From Zea mays (taxonomy: Eukaryota; Streptophyta; Magnoliopsida; Poales; Poaceae), in contig NC_050097.1 of the NCBI RefSeq assembly GCF_902167145.1, positions 138,719,982-138,783,981 of the forward strand: DNA of 64,000 nucleotides, in the 5' to 3' direction. The notes beneath the pieces are model-generated. The model was not told the origin of the DNA. It worked only from the letters and a program-made list of their open reading frames with translations, and did not search any database. Positions 56,101 to 64,000 of this stretch are shown here, in pieces; positions within the stretch are counted from its first letter, which is position 1, and each line of letters opens with the position of its first letter. The translations under genes were made by a program, and so were the position numbers.

Positions 56101-59100
56101 AAAAGAATCTTGAGATATGTGGCTGGTACTCTAGATCATGGGCTATGCTATACTAGAATGACAGGCAAGGCAAGATTTGTGGGTTATAGTGACTCAGACT
56201 TGGCTGGAGATATTGATACAAGTAAAAGCACTACTGGATGTTTGTTTTTCCTTGGAAACAGTCTGGTCAGCTGGCAATCTATCAAGCAGAGAGTTGTTGC
56301 CTTGTCAAGCTGTGAGGCTGAATATGTGGCAATGACAACAGCTGCAACCCAAGCCTTGTGGTTGTCAAGGCTGTTTGCAGAATTATTGGGAAGAGAAGTT
56401 GAGGTGGTGGAACCTAGAGTAGACAATAAATCTGCTCTAGCTTTGGCAAAGAATCCTGTTTTCCATGACAGGAGCAAACATATTAGAATCAAGCATCACT
56501 TCATCAGGGACTGTGTGGAAGAAGGTAGCATCAAAACAGAATTTATTCCCACTGCAGATCAGCTTGCTGATATACTGACCAAAGCCTTGGGCAAGACCAA
56601 GTTGGAAGATATGAGAAGCAGAATTGGGATCAAGGAGATCAAGATCAGTTGAAACAGGCCTTAGGGGGAGAAATGTTGTTATTAAGTCCTGTTTCCTAAG
56701 CATGTCTTGTTTCCTAAGCATTCTCCTAGTTACTTGTGCTAGTTAATTATAGTCATTAAAGACCTTGAGCAGCTCAACAGGTGTGTGCGGCTGCCAAGGC
56801 TCCTATCAGATTAGCTAAGCTCTAATGAGCTGTTATGTAATCAATGTGACTCATCTTTCTATATAATCAAGCAATGATAGCTGAGGTTAGTAGTCCCGGC
56901 AAAACACTATGTCTACCTCTAACATTCGGAAGATAAGATGTTAGCAGGAAAGGTTTGAGTATGGAACTTGTTCAACAAATAGCCATATAACAAATACTGA
57001 GAACCAAGTAGTAGCTTGGTTTGTTAGTACTCCAGTTGAGATGATGGCCACTGAGCTCAACCAGAGGATCACCAACTTGCAGGTACCTCCCTGAGAAAAT
57101 GGGATTCAGTGACTTCATGGCTAGCAAAGGTTCACCCTACTTGCTGCTATCCTATCACAACTCCCACTCAACCGACCTCATTGCAAGCCCTTCTTTTCCA
57201 TTCATTCCATCCCACCCCAAAGCCTTTAACTTCAAGGGCACAACTAAAACTGAATTAAGCACTGTCCCCCTACGGCCCTACCCTAGCAATGTGCAGGATG
57301 ATTTTGAAAAAACTGGCTGGCCGGGTATTATATGTGGCTATGTACTTATGTAGCCCATCTTTACAATGAGCTGAGAATATTGTTTGTTAATGCAGTATAT
57401 CATTGTCAGCTGAGGTAGAAGCCATGGTGGTGTGTCATTGTACCAGCTGCTGCAAGCCAATATACAAGTACATCACCATGTACCACACTTAGAAGTAGTA
57501 ATGGATCATGATCCAAATATTTCTTCACAATAAGTTAGGGTCCTTAATAAATTTTAGTTCAAAAATGAATAGGAATAGAGCCTGAACCTAATCCGAGTGG
57601 ATCCTTAGATTTTGTAGTGTAAAATTTAGAGCTCATTACCACCCCTAACCACACTTCAAATTTATACATTGTACTAGATGTGCCTTCATCCTTTCTCGTT
57701 CCTTCATCTTCGACTCAGTTACTCCGTTATGTACTTGTTCCCATCTTGCCATTTCTACTTTTTCTCCAAGAATTTCAGATTTTCTATTTAGATGTTTGTA
57801 ACCATGAATTATTCAACTAACAGAAAAACTTGCATCTGACATATTCTATATCGTAATATTGCTTCATCTAATATTTATCGATTCTGAATGTTAGGAAGAG
57901 GAAAAGCCGAGCAGATGGACTAAATATCTTGCCCCTAGCCTGCTATAAACTATCCATTCTAAAACTCCATACATTATGCTCATGTAATTATGCAAAAATG
58001 GCCAACGGTACTAATTCGAGTTTTGACAAACATCTCAAAACTAAGTTTAACAAGGTAAAATGACATGAAAAAGATTGGAATAGGTTTGCTATATAGTGAT
58101 TCACATATTACTCATGAGTCATCAGGACTACACAAGTTAAAAATATATAAAATCTAAAAACCAGGCAGTAATACAACCATAGTTGTTAAGGTGTCCCATC
58201 CCCAAGGCGACGCTTAAGCGTCACCTAGGCGGTAAGCGCGCCGGCGACGTAAGGCGTCCTGCTCGCCTTACGCCTGCACCTAAGGCGAGTGGGAGAGGCC
58301 AGTGGTGGCTCCAGCAGCGGCTCCTCCAACAGTGGCGTTGTGGCTCCTCCAGCATCGGCGCCGCAGCGGCTCCAGAGGCTCCTCCAGCAGCAGCTGGCAC
58401 AGGAGAGAGGGAGCCAGCTGGAGAGAGAGAAGAAGAGGGAGAGACGCCAGTGGGGAGAGAGGGGGAGGCAGGGTCGCTGGGAGTCGGGAGTGAGGCGGCT
58501 AGGTCACTGCCTCGCTGGGAGGGGAGGAGTCAGGAGTGGCGGCTGAGACTGGGAGAAGATAGAGAGGGAGAGGTCTAGGAGAGAAAATGGTCTTAACGCT
58601 AGTGGGCTTTTGGGCTGATTTGTAGATTGGGGGCTAAGTTTTTCTTTTATCTTTTCCTCGTTTTTATCCTAAATACTTTCTCAAATATCAATATTTTTCT
58701 ATTTTTAACTATATTTAAGGCATCGCCTCGCCTTACACCTTATCGCCTAAAAGGTAAAAGAGGGCCAGTCGCCTTACCTCGCCTTGCCGCCTTAACAACT
58801 ATGAATACAATTGATGCAATACATCATTAAGGGAACCATGCACAGTCCCGTATATGTCAGACTTGGACATGCAAAAATATTTCAGTTCTATGAAACTTAT
58901 GCAGAATAGGTGGCAGACCATATCTAGGAAGCAAAACATGCTATTGGCAGCTTACCTCCAAGAGCAACACAACAGTGCACCGTAGTAACTTTTCCCACCA
59001 AATATTAGTTGTTCTTTAGCAAAGTCAAATACTCTTAAATGGCCTGCATAAGATCAGATTGTTTTAGTGCAGTATACAACTTTTCCAACAGCTTACCATT

Positions 59101-62100
59101 TTCTGCGTAAAGCTGTCGATTCTCATTCTTGGGTAGAGAAATTTACCATCACGCCCAACAGTTGCCAAGTAAGCACCATCCGGTGAAAAGGAAATGTCAT
59201 TGATTGCACCTTGACAGATGTGCCACCTTGCAATTGGATTGCTCTGCAGTATAATTTTAAACCATAGAATGAATCATAGCAGACGCAACATTAGGACTCA
59301 ATGATGTTAAAAAAATCCAATTAAGGGCATGCTTAATTCTCTTGCTCACCCTTGTCTAGCCTTGCCTAGCAAGGTAGAGAAGAAAAACTCATGAAGCTTT
59401 GTTTGGTTTGAATTTGGGCAAGGTGGGGATTTCCCTTGCTTTGGAAGGAGTGCTAGATTGGCTAACCTCGCCTGTGCCTTGCCTAACCTTGCCAAGCAAG
59501 GAAAGTGGGCAAGTTTGTTCAAGACAACCAAACATGCCGTAACTCTCATAGGTACTTCGCAAATCTTGTCATAAAATCACAGCAATGATAATTGTTTCAC
59601 ACACTTATATTATATATTTCCAGTATGACCTGCTGGAATGGGTTTAGTACTATTCGGTAGCTGGTATTAGCTGATAAAAAGGTCAGGCCAAGGATACACA
59701 AGTTTATGCTTTAATGTCGACTACCAAGAGGCAAGAATGCAGCCAACGCCAGTGCACACCTTTAATTTTGTCAGCCTTCAGGTACTTATGATAGATATTT
59801 TGGTATGTGTCAGCTACAAAGAAAGGGCAATAGAGTGTTGCAGGAGGTCAAAGCACTTGTCTCCATAACAATTTTCCAGAAAAAAAACATTTTACTAATA
59901 CCCTGAAGTAAATTATGGAACGTACATAGCCATGTCAATGTAATTTTTAGTAAAAGAGATATCATGTAGCTTGAGATACCTTACTCGACTTTGCATGTGA
60001 AATCAGCACCTGACTTTGATCCTTTACAGTTGGAAATGTCCAATCAGTATTTCCATCCTTGCACTGAATGTAGAAAAGAAAACTTATCAGCAAAGTAAAT
60101 TTAACAAAGTATGGTTACTTCATACAAAGTTCCATGAGCATTAAGGGCTCACTTTGTCATACACGTACAGATTCCCATCAGCATGACTAACAACAAAAAT
60201 TCCTTCACGCTCTGGAACCCATGCAACACAAGTGCTCCGACTGCATAGATTGGTGTCCAAGCATCAATATATACTTACAATTTAATTACTGTGTAAAGAA
60301 AAGCATTCATCTACACACAGAAATAGTATCTTCTGTTTTAACTTCGGCATCGTAGTTGCCTTTGAACTAAGAAAATAAGTTTAAGTAAACTCTACTAAAA
60401 AATGACAAGGGAAAATCCATTCAAATATCCTAGACAGCAGGCACAGCACATAATCAAGATTATCATCCTTCGGTAGTTTAATCGCCACAACGGTTTCAAT
60501 ATAGCAGATCCCACTATACAAGTATGTATGCATGCTAACCAAAATGCTTCCCTTTAGATCTTACTCATGACACGGTCTCCCGAAGTATCCTTTGACCATT
60601 TATTTATTATTTTATATTATATTGTTCATACTTATAAACTTATGATAGTTGGATTGTACATTTGATTGCAAATCTAACGGTGTCAAGTTTGTATTATAAT
60701 CAATGTTTTCAGGTTGTCCGACTAATCATGATTAGTTGCTATTAGTTGGTCTTATCGGTCCTATCGATAAGGCTCCCTAACGTGATCAGGTCAACTAGAA
60801 ACCTAGTCATCTGATTAGTCGGCGACTAATCGCGACTAGTCATCCAAATAGGGTGGCCGGCTACTAACCTAATGTGTGATGTCATGGGCTCCGAGACCGG
60901 ACCCTTGAGGAATTTTAGCCTAGGCCCATTAGAGTTCAGATTCAGATATACTCTAGTTAGTCTCTTATCTCATCCTCTCTCCTCTCTACCCGTGACTCCG
61001 AGCGCCTCCTCTCTCCAGCCCGTGCACCACCTAGACCTAGAGACCATCGGCCGCCGCTTCTTGGACCTAGAGGCAGACTGATCCGCTGCTGCTTGGACCA
61101 CTGCCTGGACAGCCACAAAGACTGTCGCCACGGACGACGCTTGGAGATGAATTCCTCTTCAGATGGTATGGCTCATTGGCTCTGCTCTGCTCTGCTCTTT
61201 GGGTTCTGCCGTGTTGCTCCTAGCTCGAAGTGCTGCTGTAGTGCTACGCGCTGCTGTCAATTGTCAGGTTGTGCTCTGTTGCTAAGTGGTGCTGTTGTTG
61301 ATGAAGCTCTTGGTGCAACTCAGCATCTAAGAGGGAAGAATATGCCAAGGGCTGCTGCTGCTCGTGCTGCCTCTGTGGGTGCTACTGTTAGACAAACATA
61401 CACTAGAAGCATGCAAGGAATACTATAGTTGCAGCTCTAGTTATTGTTGAAGAGGACAATGAGGAGATGGAGGAAGATGAACCAGCAGCACATGGAGGAG
61501 ACTTTGATTATGATGAGATGGAGAAAGAAGCACCTGTTGCAGCTGGGCCATCTACTGTAGCAGCAGCTGGAGATGGAAAAGAAGGCTTCCATTGGATGAT
61601 GATGTACTTGTTTAGTAGATGCTTCAAATCTAAAATTTATTAATATAATATTCTCTTTGTCATTTAGATGCATTTAAACTCTAATTTGTTGTTGTTCTAG
61701 ACATTGATATGGTTCGATTATGTAATATGGAGTTTTAGACCAATTTACTTGGCTGTTGGCTGCTTGGTCATATGGTTTAATCCTTCTTTACTTGGCGGCT
61801 TGGTCATACGGTTTAATTACCTGATTTTGCATCATTGCTTGGTTGCTGCGCTGCCACTTCTTACTCATTTAATCCTTGTTTCAGATACAAGAGCTGCAAC
61901 TCAGCAAGATTGGAGTGGGACAGCCAAAATACAATGAAGCTGTCACTTCACATCTAACACACTATGTTCGTCTTCGCTGATGCATGCACTACAAGTTGTA
62001 AGTCAAGAACTTAGTATCTTCCATGCATATGGGTTATCGTTACTTTTGTCAGTATCTCAGACCGTGTCCAGCAGCTTTTTCATATGATTATCCAAAACAC

Positions 62101-63848
62101 TGTTTTACATTGTTTTGCACTGTAGACTGCACTATTCGCTGAGTAGAGTTTGAATATGAAGATGAGGATGGATAAGCTGTTGGAGATAGTCTCAGCAAAT
62201 TCTAACAGATCGCAGTGTACTGCATGTCGGCTTGTGTAACTCGTAGGACCACTACCATATCAAGAAATAAATATTTAATACTGGTAAGGTAACGGCAAGA
62301 CAAATTTGCCAAGCTTATTAAGGGGGAAATTGACAAACACTTTTAGCACATGTTCGGCTGTGGTAAAAGGCAGCTGTTGCTGCTGCCGTGCTGCGGGCTC
62401 CAGCAGCTTCCCGCTCTCTCACAAAAGTACTGTTGCAGCAGCTGCGGCAACAGTTTTTTATCATACCCAAACAGCGTGTTAAATTAAACAGTAAAAATGA
62501 AAACATGCCTGCTGGCAGCGCCACCTTGACTTGGATCTTTGTCTTTATCTTTGTCTCTATTAACAAAATGCTGATATGAAACGGGCTTCTTTCCAGGATC
62601 TTGCAGCTGCTGCCTCAGTGACATTGAATAGACTGTAGAACAAATAAAAGAACTTATGCACGATTCTTTAACTAATATAAGCATAAAGCTTTCCTAATTA
62701 TGAAGCATTTGACATACCATCTCCTGAGAACACCCCAACAAGCAGATCGTGCCCATCCTTGGCCTCTGGGTCAAATGCATGGCAAAGCGGGTTTGAGCTA
62801 CTGAAGTGGATGGACTTTATTGGATCCTGATGCAATTAGCATGTGAACAGAGAACCACAGGATACCAAAGTTGCAAGCAACTTAACATGCATGCATGCAA
62901 TAAGAGATAAGGAAATACTTTGTCATGTGAGTTGAGATCACTGATGAAGAGTGTATCTGCAGTATTAAATATGATGTACGCGCCCTTTCCATCATAGTTT
63001 GCCATGCCTTGCGATCCACTTGCACTAGTCGACACACCAATTCCTCCACCCATGCGGCTGCTTCCTGAGACAGCCCTGCTGGTACCATTGCTCCCGAAGC
63101 TAAGTGCCCGGCTCCCATTCCCAGTGCCGAGAAGTCTTGCAGCTGCAGACCGCATCCCACTACCAGCACTTGGTGTTGAAGGCGTGGAACCCTGGCCTGC
63201 TGGCTTCTCCTTCAAATATGCCACTGTCATCTGGCACCATCACAACAAACAATCGATAACTGCATAAAGGATTTGTAATCTACACAACGCAACAGAATCA
63301 GAAAGCACAAAGCCCTCAGAACAGTTAAGCAGATATTTGATCTATTCTATTAGAGTGTTAGAATTTGCGAACAGAAAAATGTGTGTCATTTGTATTTGTA
63401 TTTTTTCCTAGAACGGTAACACGAAATATATGCAGGGACTATCCAAACATTAAACATTACACCAATCTATGCTGCGCCTGATCCAATCCATGAAGCGCCT
63501 AGAAACTTCCGAATATCTGCCGCATCGCATCTACGATGACTCATCCAGATACCACACCTGATCAAGCCAAGTCAACACACATCCCAACCCAATTCCCCAT
63601 CCATCCAGCACAGACCGACCCATCAATAACCCCATAAAGCACATCAAACTGCCTCGCTACCCTAATCCGAACGACGGCGCCCTTGCTACCTGGGAGACGG
63701 TCTTGCCGCTGTGGCTGTAGTGCACGACGGCGGGGGAGTGCGTCTTCTCATACTGCAGCTTGTGCCGCCCCTCGGGGGTCTTGAAGTAGGTCTTCAGCCC
63801 GCCAGACCCCGCGCCGGCCCCGCCGGCCGACCCCGCCGCCGACGCCAT
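50199..63848 (-). CDS. WD40-repeat protein, WDR20/DMWD-like (11 coding exons)
   Basis: Coding exons (minus strand): 63848-63690, 63230-62919, 62826-62718, 62632-62509, 60240-60153, 60063-59980, 59243-59147, 59043-58956, 51378-51272, 51178-51086 and 50636-50199. All phases join, with GT-AG introns except intron 4 (GC-AG). Expected length is about 565 residues. The N-terminus ([38 protein letters not shown]) and the WD repeats ([64 protein letters not shown]) match plant WDR20-type proteins. The conserved end ([31 protein letters not shown]) also fits. Animal WDR20 activates USP12/USP46-UAF1 deubiquitinases; the plant role is inferred only by family. Exon 9 has one extra base at 51360-51363 that would cause early termination. 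An upstream in-frame ATG at 63938 is possible, but homologues favour 63848. Introns 4, 6 and 8 carry transposons. Confidence 0.87.
51500..51750 (+). repeat. 5' LTR of element G
   Basis: 251 bp, including tctatataatc as TATA-like box at about 51692-51702. It contains an internal 16-base repeat (tcctgtttcctaagca, twice at 51513-51547). Confidence 0.93.
51815..53275 (+). CDS. gag: Element G Gag (486 residues, ends at a stop before pol)
   Basis: ATG at 51815 ([10 protein letters not shown]). An alanine-rich, coiled-coil-like N-terminus with an acidic run (about residues 20-90) and an arginine-rich segment lead to the UBN2-type gag core ([20 protein letters not shown] ... [20 protein letters not shown], about 130-300). 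A glycine/arginine-rich region flanks a CCHC knuckle [15 protein letters not shown] (about 390). The TAA at 53273-53275 is in frame with pol, which stays open directly after it. It is unclear whether this stop is natural (read-through) or a mutation. Gag would package the element RNA. Confidence 0.85.
   Translation: MSTSVERAARLKAKGTSEGELGDFSSRAACLKAAEEAAVLAVQAAKQAAAAAEAAARTAQELRAEIAAEKGEDEEVEEEEEEMEKNRRPWTPPRDRRRSQSPLRDRRRCRGGGRYESPQGRVVYRDSGSGTAWPMLDKTNYYEWSQTMKLRMQARDLWDAIEGGPVQFRDDRRALEVIVGAVPKEMGLPLLDKATAKEAWDAIAATRIGVDRVRRATLQRLRCDWENISVNPGEQVDDFVVRLSTLHQQLVIHGDRDITEERVVEKFLRTVPAKYSQIVVAIEQFLDFEALTLEEVTRRLKAVDNREEQVLTEPVAINGKLLYTEEQWKARCRKEKKGDDAGGSGSRNQRGGGGCSRGGGRGRGRGGGRGGGRGDGNVAGRVGPNTCLNCNQEGHWARECPQPRREDAEHGSGGGNRAGRGGGNRGGGRGGGNRGGGRGGGNQAGQRGGNQGRHEARVQYAECEEDGALFLAHGFISLEQSTPAHS
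53276..56652 (+). pseudogene. pol: Element G pol, interrupted by a LINE-like tail
   Basis: It continues in the gag frame: protease ([13 protein letters not shown], about 53348), GAG-pre-integrase (WHERFGHLN), integrase HHCC (CDTCVTTKQ), DDE core ([21 protein letters not shown]), then a serine/proline-rich linker. At 54959 an 82-bp foreign segment ending in an A-run interrupts the frame, giving a stop at 54974-54976. Pol resumes at about 55041 ([13 protein letters not shown]). RT follows with [24 protein letters not shown] and YVDELIITG (about 55701), and RNase H with [11 protein letters not shown] and [11 protein letters not shown]. It ends TGA at 56650-56652. Note YVDE in place of the usual YVDD at the RT active site. 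Confidence 0.9.
54959..55040 (+). mobile_element. 5'-truncated LINE-like 3' tail inserted in G pol
   Basis: The segment gtccagatctctttgatctg through ttctcctgcgtttttcc ends in eight As (55033-55040). Its ctcttcttaatatattgagg and gcagttctcctgcgt phrases resemble 3' ends of grass L1-type elements. G's pol reading is continuous on either side if it is removed. A clear target-site duplication is not visible, which would fit endonuclease-independent or truncated insertion. Confidence 0.6.
56674..56924 (+). repeat. 3' LTR of element G
   Basis: 251 bp, same ends as the 5' LTR; visible differences are gtcttg/gtcctg and cactat/cactct. Confidence 0.93.
56925..58177. other. Intron 8 sequence between G and the hAT-like element
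   Basis: AT-rich intron DNA. One plus-strand stretch (about 57014-57082) reads open as [20 protein letters not shown], then LQ, and ends CAG/GTACCT, exon-like but with no partner and no recognised family. The open frame 57099-57353 has no domain. Nothing else is supported. Confidence 0.4.
58178..58803. mobile_element. 626-bp non-autonomous hAT-like element in intron 8
   Basis: Terminal inverted repeats start catagttgttaagg (left) and match cttaacaactatg at the right end. The flanks aatacaac (58170-58177) and aatacaat (58804-58811) agree at 7 of 8 positions, fitting the 8-bp duplication of hAT elements. Subterminal regions are full of the motif aaggcg/cgcctt in both orientations (58200-58280 and 58720-58795). 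The centre is a GC-rich purine-heavy block (58290-58580) with no confirmed coding function. Confidence 0.65.
59325..59539. mobile_element. Tourist-like MITE in intron 6
   Basis: 215 bp with imperfect terminal inverted repeats: ggcatgcttaattctcttg on the left against ggcatgtttggttgtcttg from the right end. It is flanked by taa (59322-59324 and 59540-59542), the trinucleotide duplication typical of PIF/Harbinger elements. The interior is rich in cttgc/gcaag in both orientations and could fold. Confidence 0.72.
60714..62055 (+). mobile_element. Decayed hAT-like insertion in intron 4
   Basis: It begins with ggttgtccgactaatcatga followed by repeated gactaatcg/cgactagtc motifs (60714-60850), like subterminal repeats of hAT elements. 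It is followed by a leader-like GC block and an ATG exon-like piece (MNSSSD, then a GTATGG donor, about 61147). An open stretch reads [20 protein letters not shown] (about 61332), then an acidic one, [18 protein letters not shown] (about 61446). It looks like an internally deleted autonomous element. A matching right end and duplication were not found, so the boundaries are approximate. Confidence 0.35.
62061..62190. mobile_element. Small MITE-like element in intron 4
   Basis: 130 bp with imperfect inverted ends (accgtgtccagcagctt against actatctccaacagctt) and flanks ctcag at 62056-62060 and 62191-62195. The superfamily is not clear. Confidence 0.45.
62346..62478. mobile_element. Second Tourist-like MITE candidate in intron 4
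   Basis: 133 bp flanked by tta (62343-62345 and 62479-62481). Imperfect inverted ends cacatgttcggctgtggta and cacgctgtttgggtatgat, and a self-complementary centre built of gctgttgctgctgcc and gcagcagctgcggcaac. It lies 30 bp downstream (gene sense) of exon 4's GC donor. Confidence 0.5.
62503..62509 (-). promoter_or_regulatory. Non-canonical GC splice donor of intron 4
   Basis: On the minus strand exon 4 ends AGCAG/GCATGT (exon end 62509, GC at 62508-62507). A GT donor 16 bases upstream (AAG/GTGGCG) would leave the wrong phase for exon 5, whose reading [11 protein letters not shown] is unambiguous. The GC donor gives the correct phase and an in-frame GGAAS linker. Confidence 0.65.
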
Positions 63849-64000
63849 GCTCCCCCACGGGCGATCGCGGACCGCCGCAATGCTCACTCGCCGACCCCGC
63901 GCGCGTGCGCAGACAGACGAGGCCGCGTGAGCAGTCACCGGCTCATGCCCCCGCCGGTGACGCGAGGGGTAGGGCCATGGAGGCGAGGGATGAGGTGGTC
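63849..64000 (-). promoter_or_regulatory. 5' UTR/promoter-proximal GC-rich region of the WDR20-like gene
   Basis: GC-rich sequence upstream of the start at 63848, as usual for a broadly expressed plant gene. No TATA box is visible in the 150 bp available. The frame is open back to an ATG at 63938 (MTAHAASSVC), an alternative start. On the plus strand an ATG in good context (gccATGG, 63977) opens MEARDEVV to the window edge; it may be chance. Confidence 0.45.

Larger units (their letters stand above)
51500..56924 (+). mobile_element. Element G: Ty1/copia retrotransposon with short LTRs, in intron 8, antisense to the gene
   Basis: Complete element, 5425 bp, with TSD ttcgg at 51495-51499 and 56925-56929. 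LTRs are 251 bp each (51500-51750 and 56674-56924), TGTTGTTATT...CTCTAACA, differing at two positions I can see. Primer-binding site TGGTATCAGAGC is at 51753-51764; polypurine tract ttagggggagaaa is at 56661-56673. Gag and pol have one in-frame stop and a small LINE-like insertion. It lies on the strand opposite to the WDR20-like gene between exons 8 and 9, the orientation least likely to disturb host transcript processing. The lineage within copia is not assigned. Confidence 0.95.

Noticed and set aside
57014..57353. Exon-like plus-strand stretch with a splice donor in intron 8
   Set aside because: Only one short open stretch, no acceptor or partner exon and no recognised family; likely chance.
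58289..58578. Arginine- and glutamate-rich open frames in the hAT-like element
   Set aside because: Three overlapping frames are open at once because of purine-rich low complexity; no domain.
63848..63938. Use of the upstream ATG at 63938 as the gene start
   Set aside because: It adds 30 arginine/alanine-rich residues not expected in WDR20-type proteins, whereas the ATG at 63848 gives the usual short N-terminus before [10 protein letters not shown]. It is kept only as an alternative.

Overview
The window is plant nuclear DNA, almost certainly maize (Zea mays) or a very close relative. The left 48.8 kb is a nest of LTR retrotransposons inserted into one another. It includes Ji/Opie-type Sireviruses with arrays of the CACCGGAC..GTCCGGTG palindrome, a chromodomain Ty3/gypsy element with 3.3-kb LTRs, and a Tat-clade Ty3/gypsy element. 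The right 15 kb is one low-copy, intron-rich host gene on the minus strand that itself carries several smaller transposons.

Layout of the nest, oldest to youngest, read from element ends and 5-bp target-site duplications (TSDs). Element D, a decayed plus-strand Sirevirus, is the base; it occupies 31207-33833, 37068-37531 and 46927-48829, and its 5' half lies off the left edge. Into D went an LTR fragment C (30202-31206), a solo LTR (33834-37062, TSD attac) and a complete Sirevirus E (37532-46921, TSD cttcc). Element A, a minus-strand Tat-type Ty3/gypsy element, sits in C (1-3469, 15137-20861 and 29705-30201 visible). A in turn received the chromovirus B (3470-15131, TSD acttt) in its RNase H region and the young minus-strand Sirevirus F (20862-29699, TSD gcttc) in its 5' LTR. 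The visible nest is four levels deep (D > C > A > B and F). Every internal coding region carries stops or frameshifts except the gag of F.

Right part. From 63848 down to 50199 I can assemble 11 coding exons of a WD40-repeat protein of the WDR20/DMWD type. In animals that family is an accessory subunit of the USP12/USP46 deubiquitinases; the plant role is less clear. Intron 8 holds a complete 5.4-kb Ty1/copia element G in antisense orientation (51500-56924, TSD ttcgg), which itself contains a LINE-like 3' tail, and a 626-bp hAT-like element (58178-58803). Introns 4 and 6 hold MITE-like elements and a decayed hAT-like insertion. The gene model needs a GC-AG intron 4. As given, exon 9 contains one extra base in a homopolymer that breaks the reading frame; this is either a real lesion or an assembly error.

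The most unusual signal is inside the 3.3-kb LTRs of B and of the related solo LTR. All three copies hold two exon-like blocks bounded by an AG/GCAAGT donor and a C-rich AG acceptor. The blocks join in frame into a short acidic reading frame with a conserved C-terminus and stop, followed by an AATAAA-like signal. No tRNA, rRNA, CRISPR or bacterial feature is present. Functions were assigned from motifs read by eye; no database search was possible.
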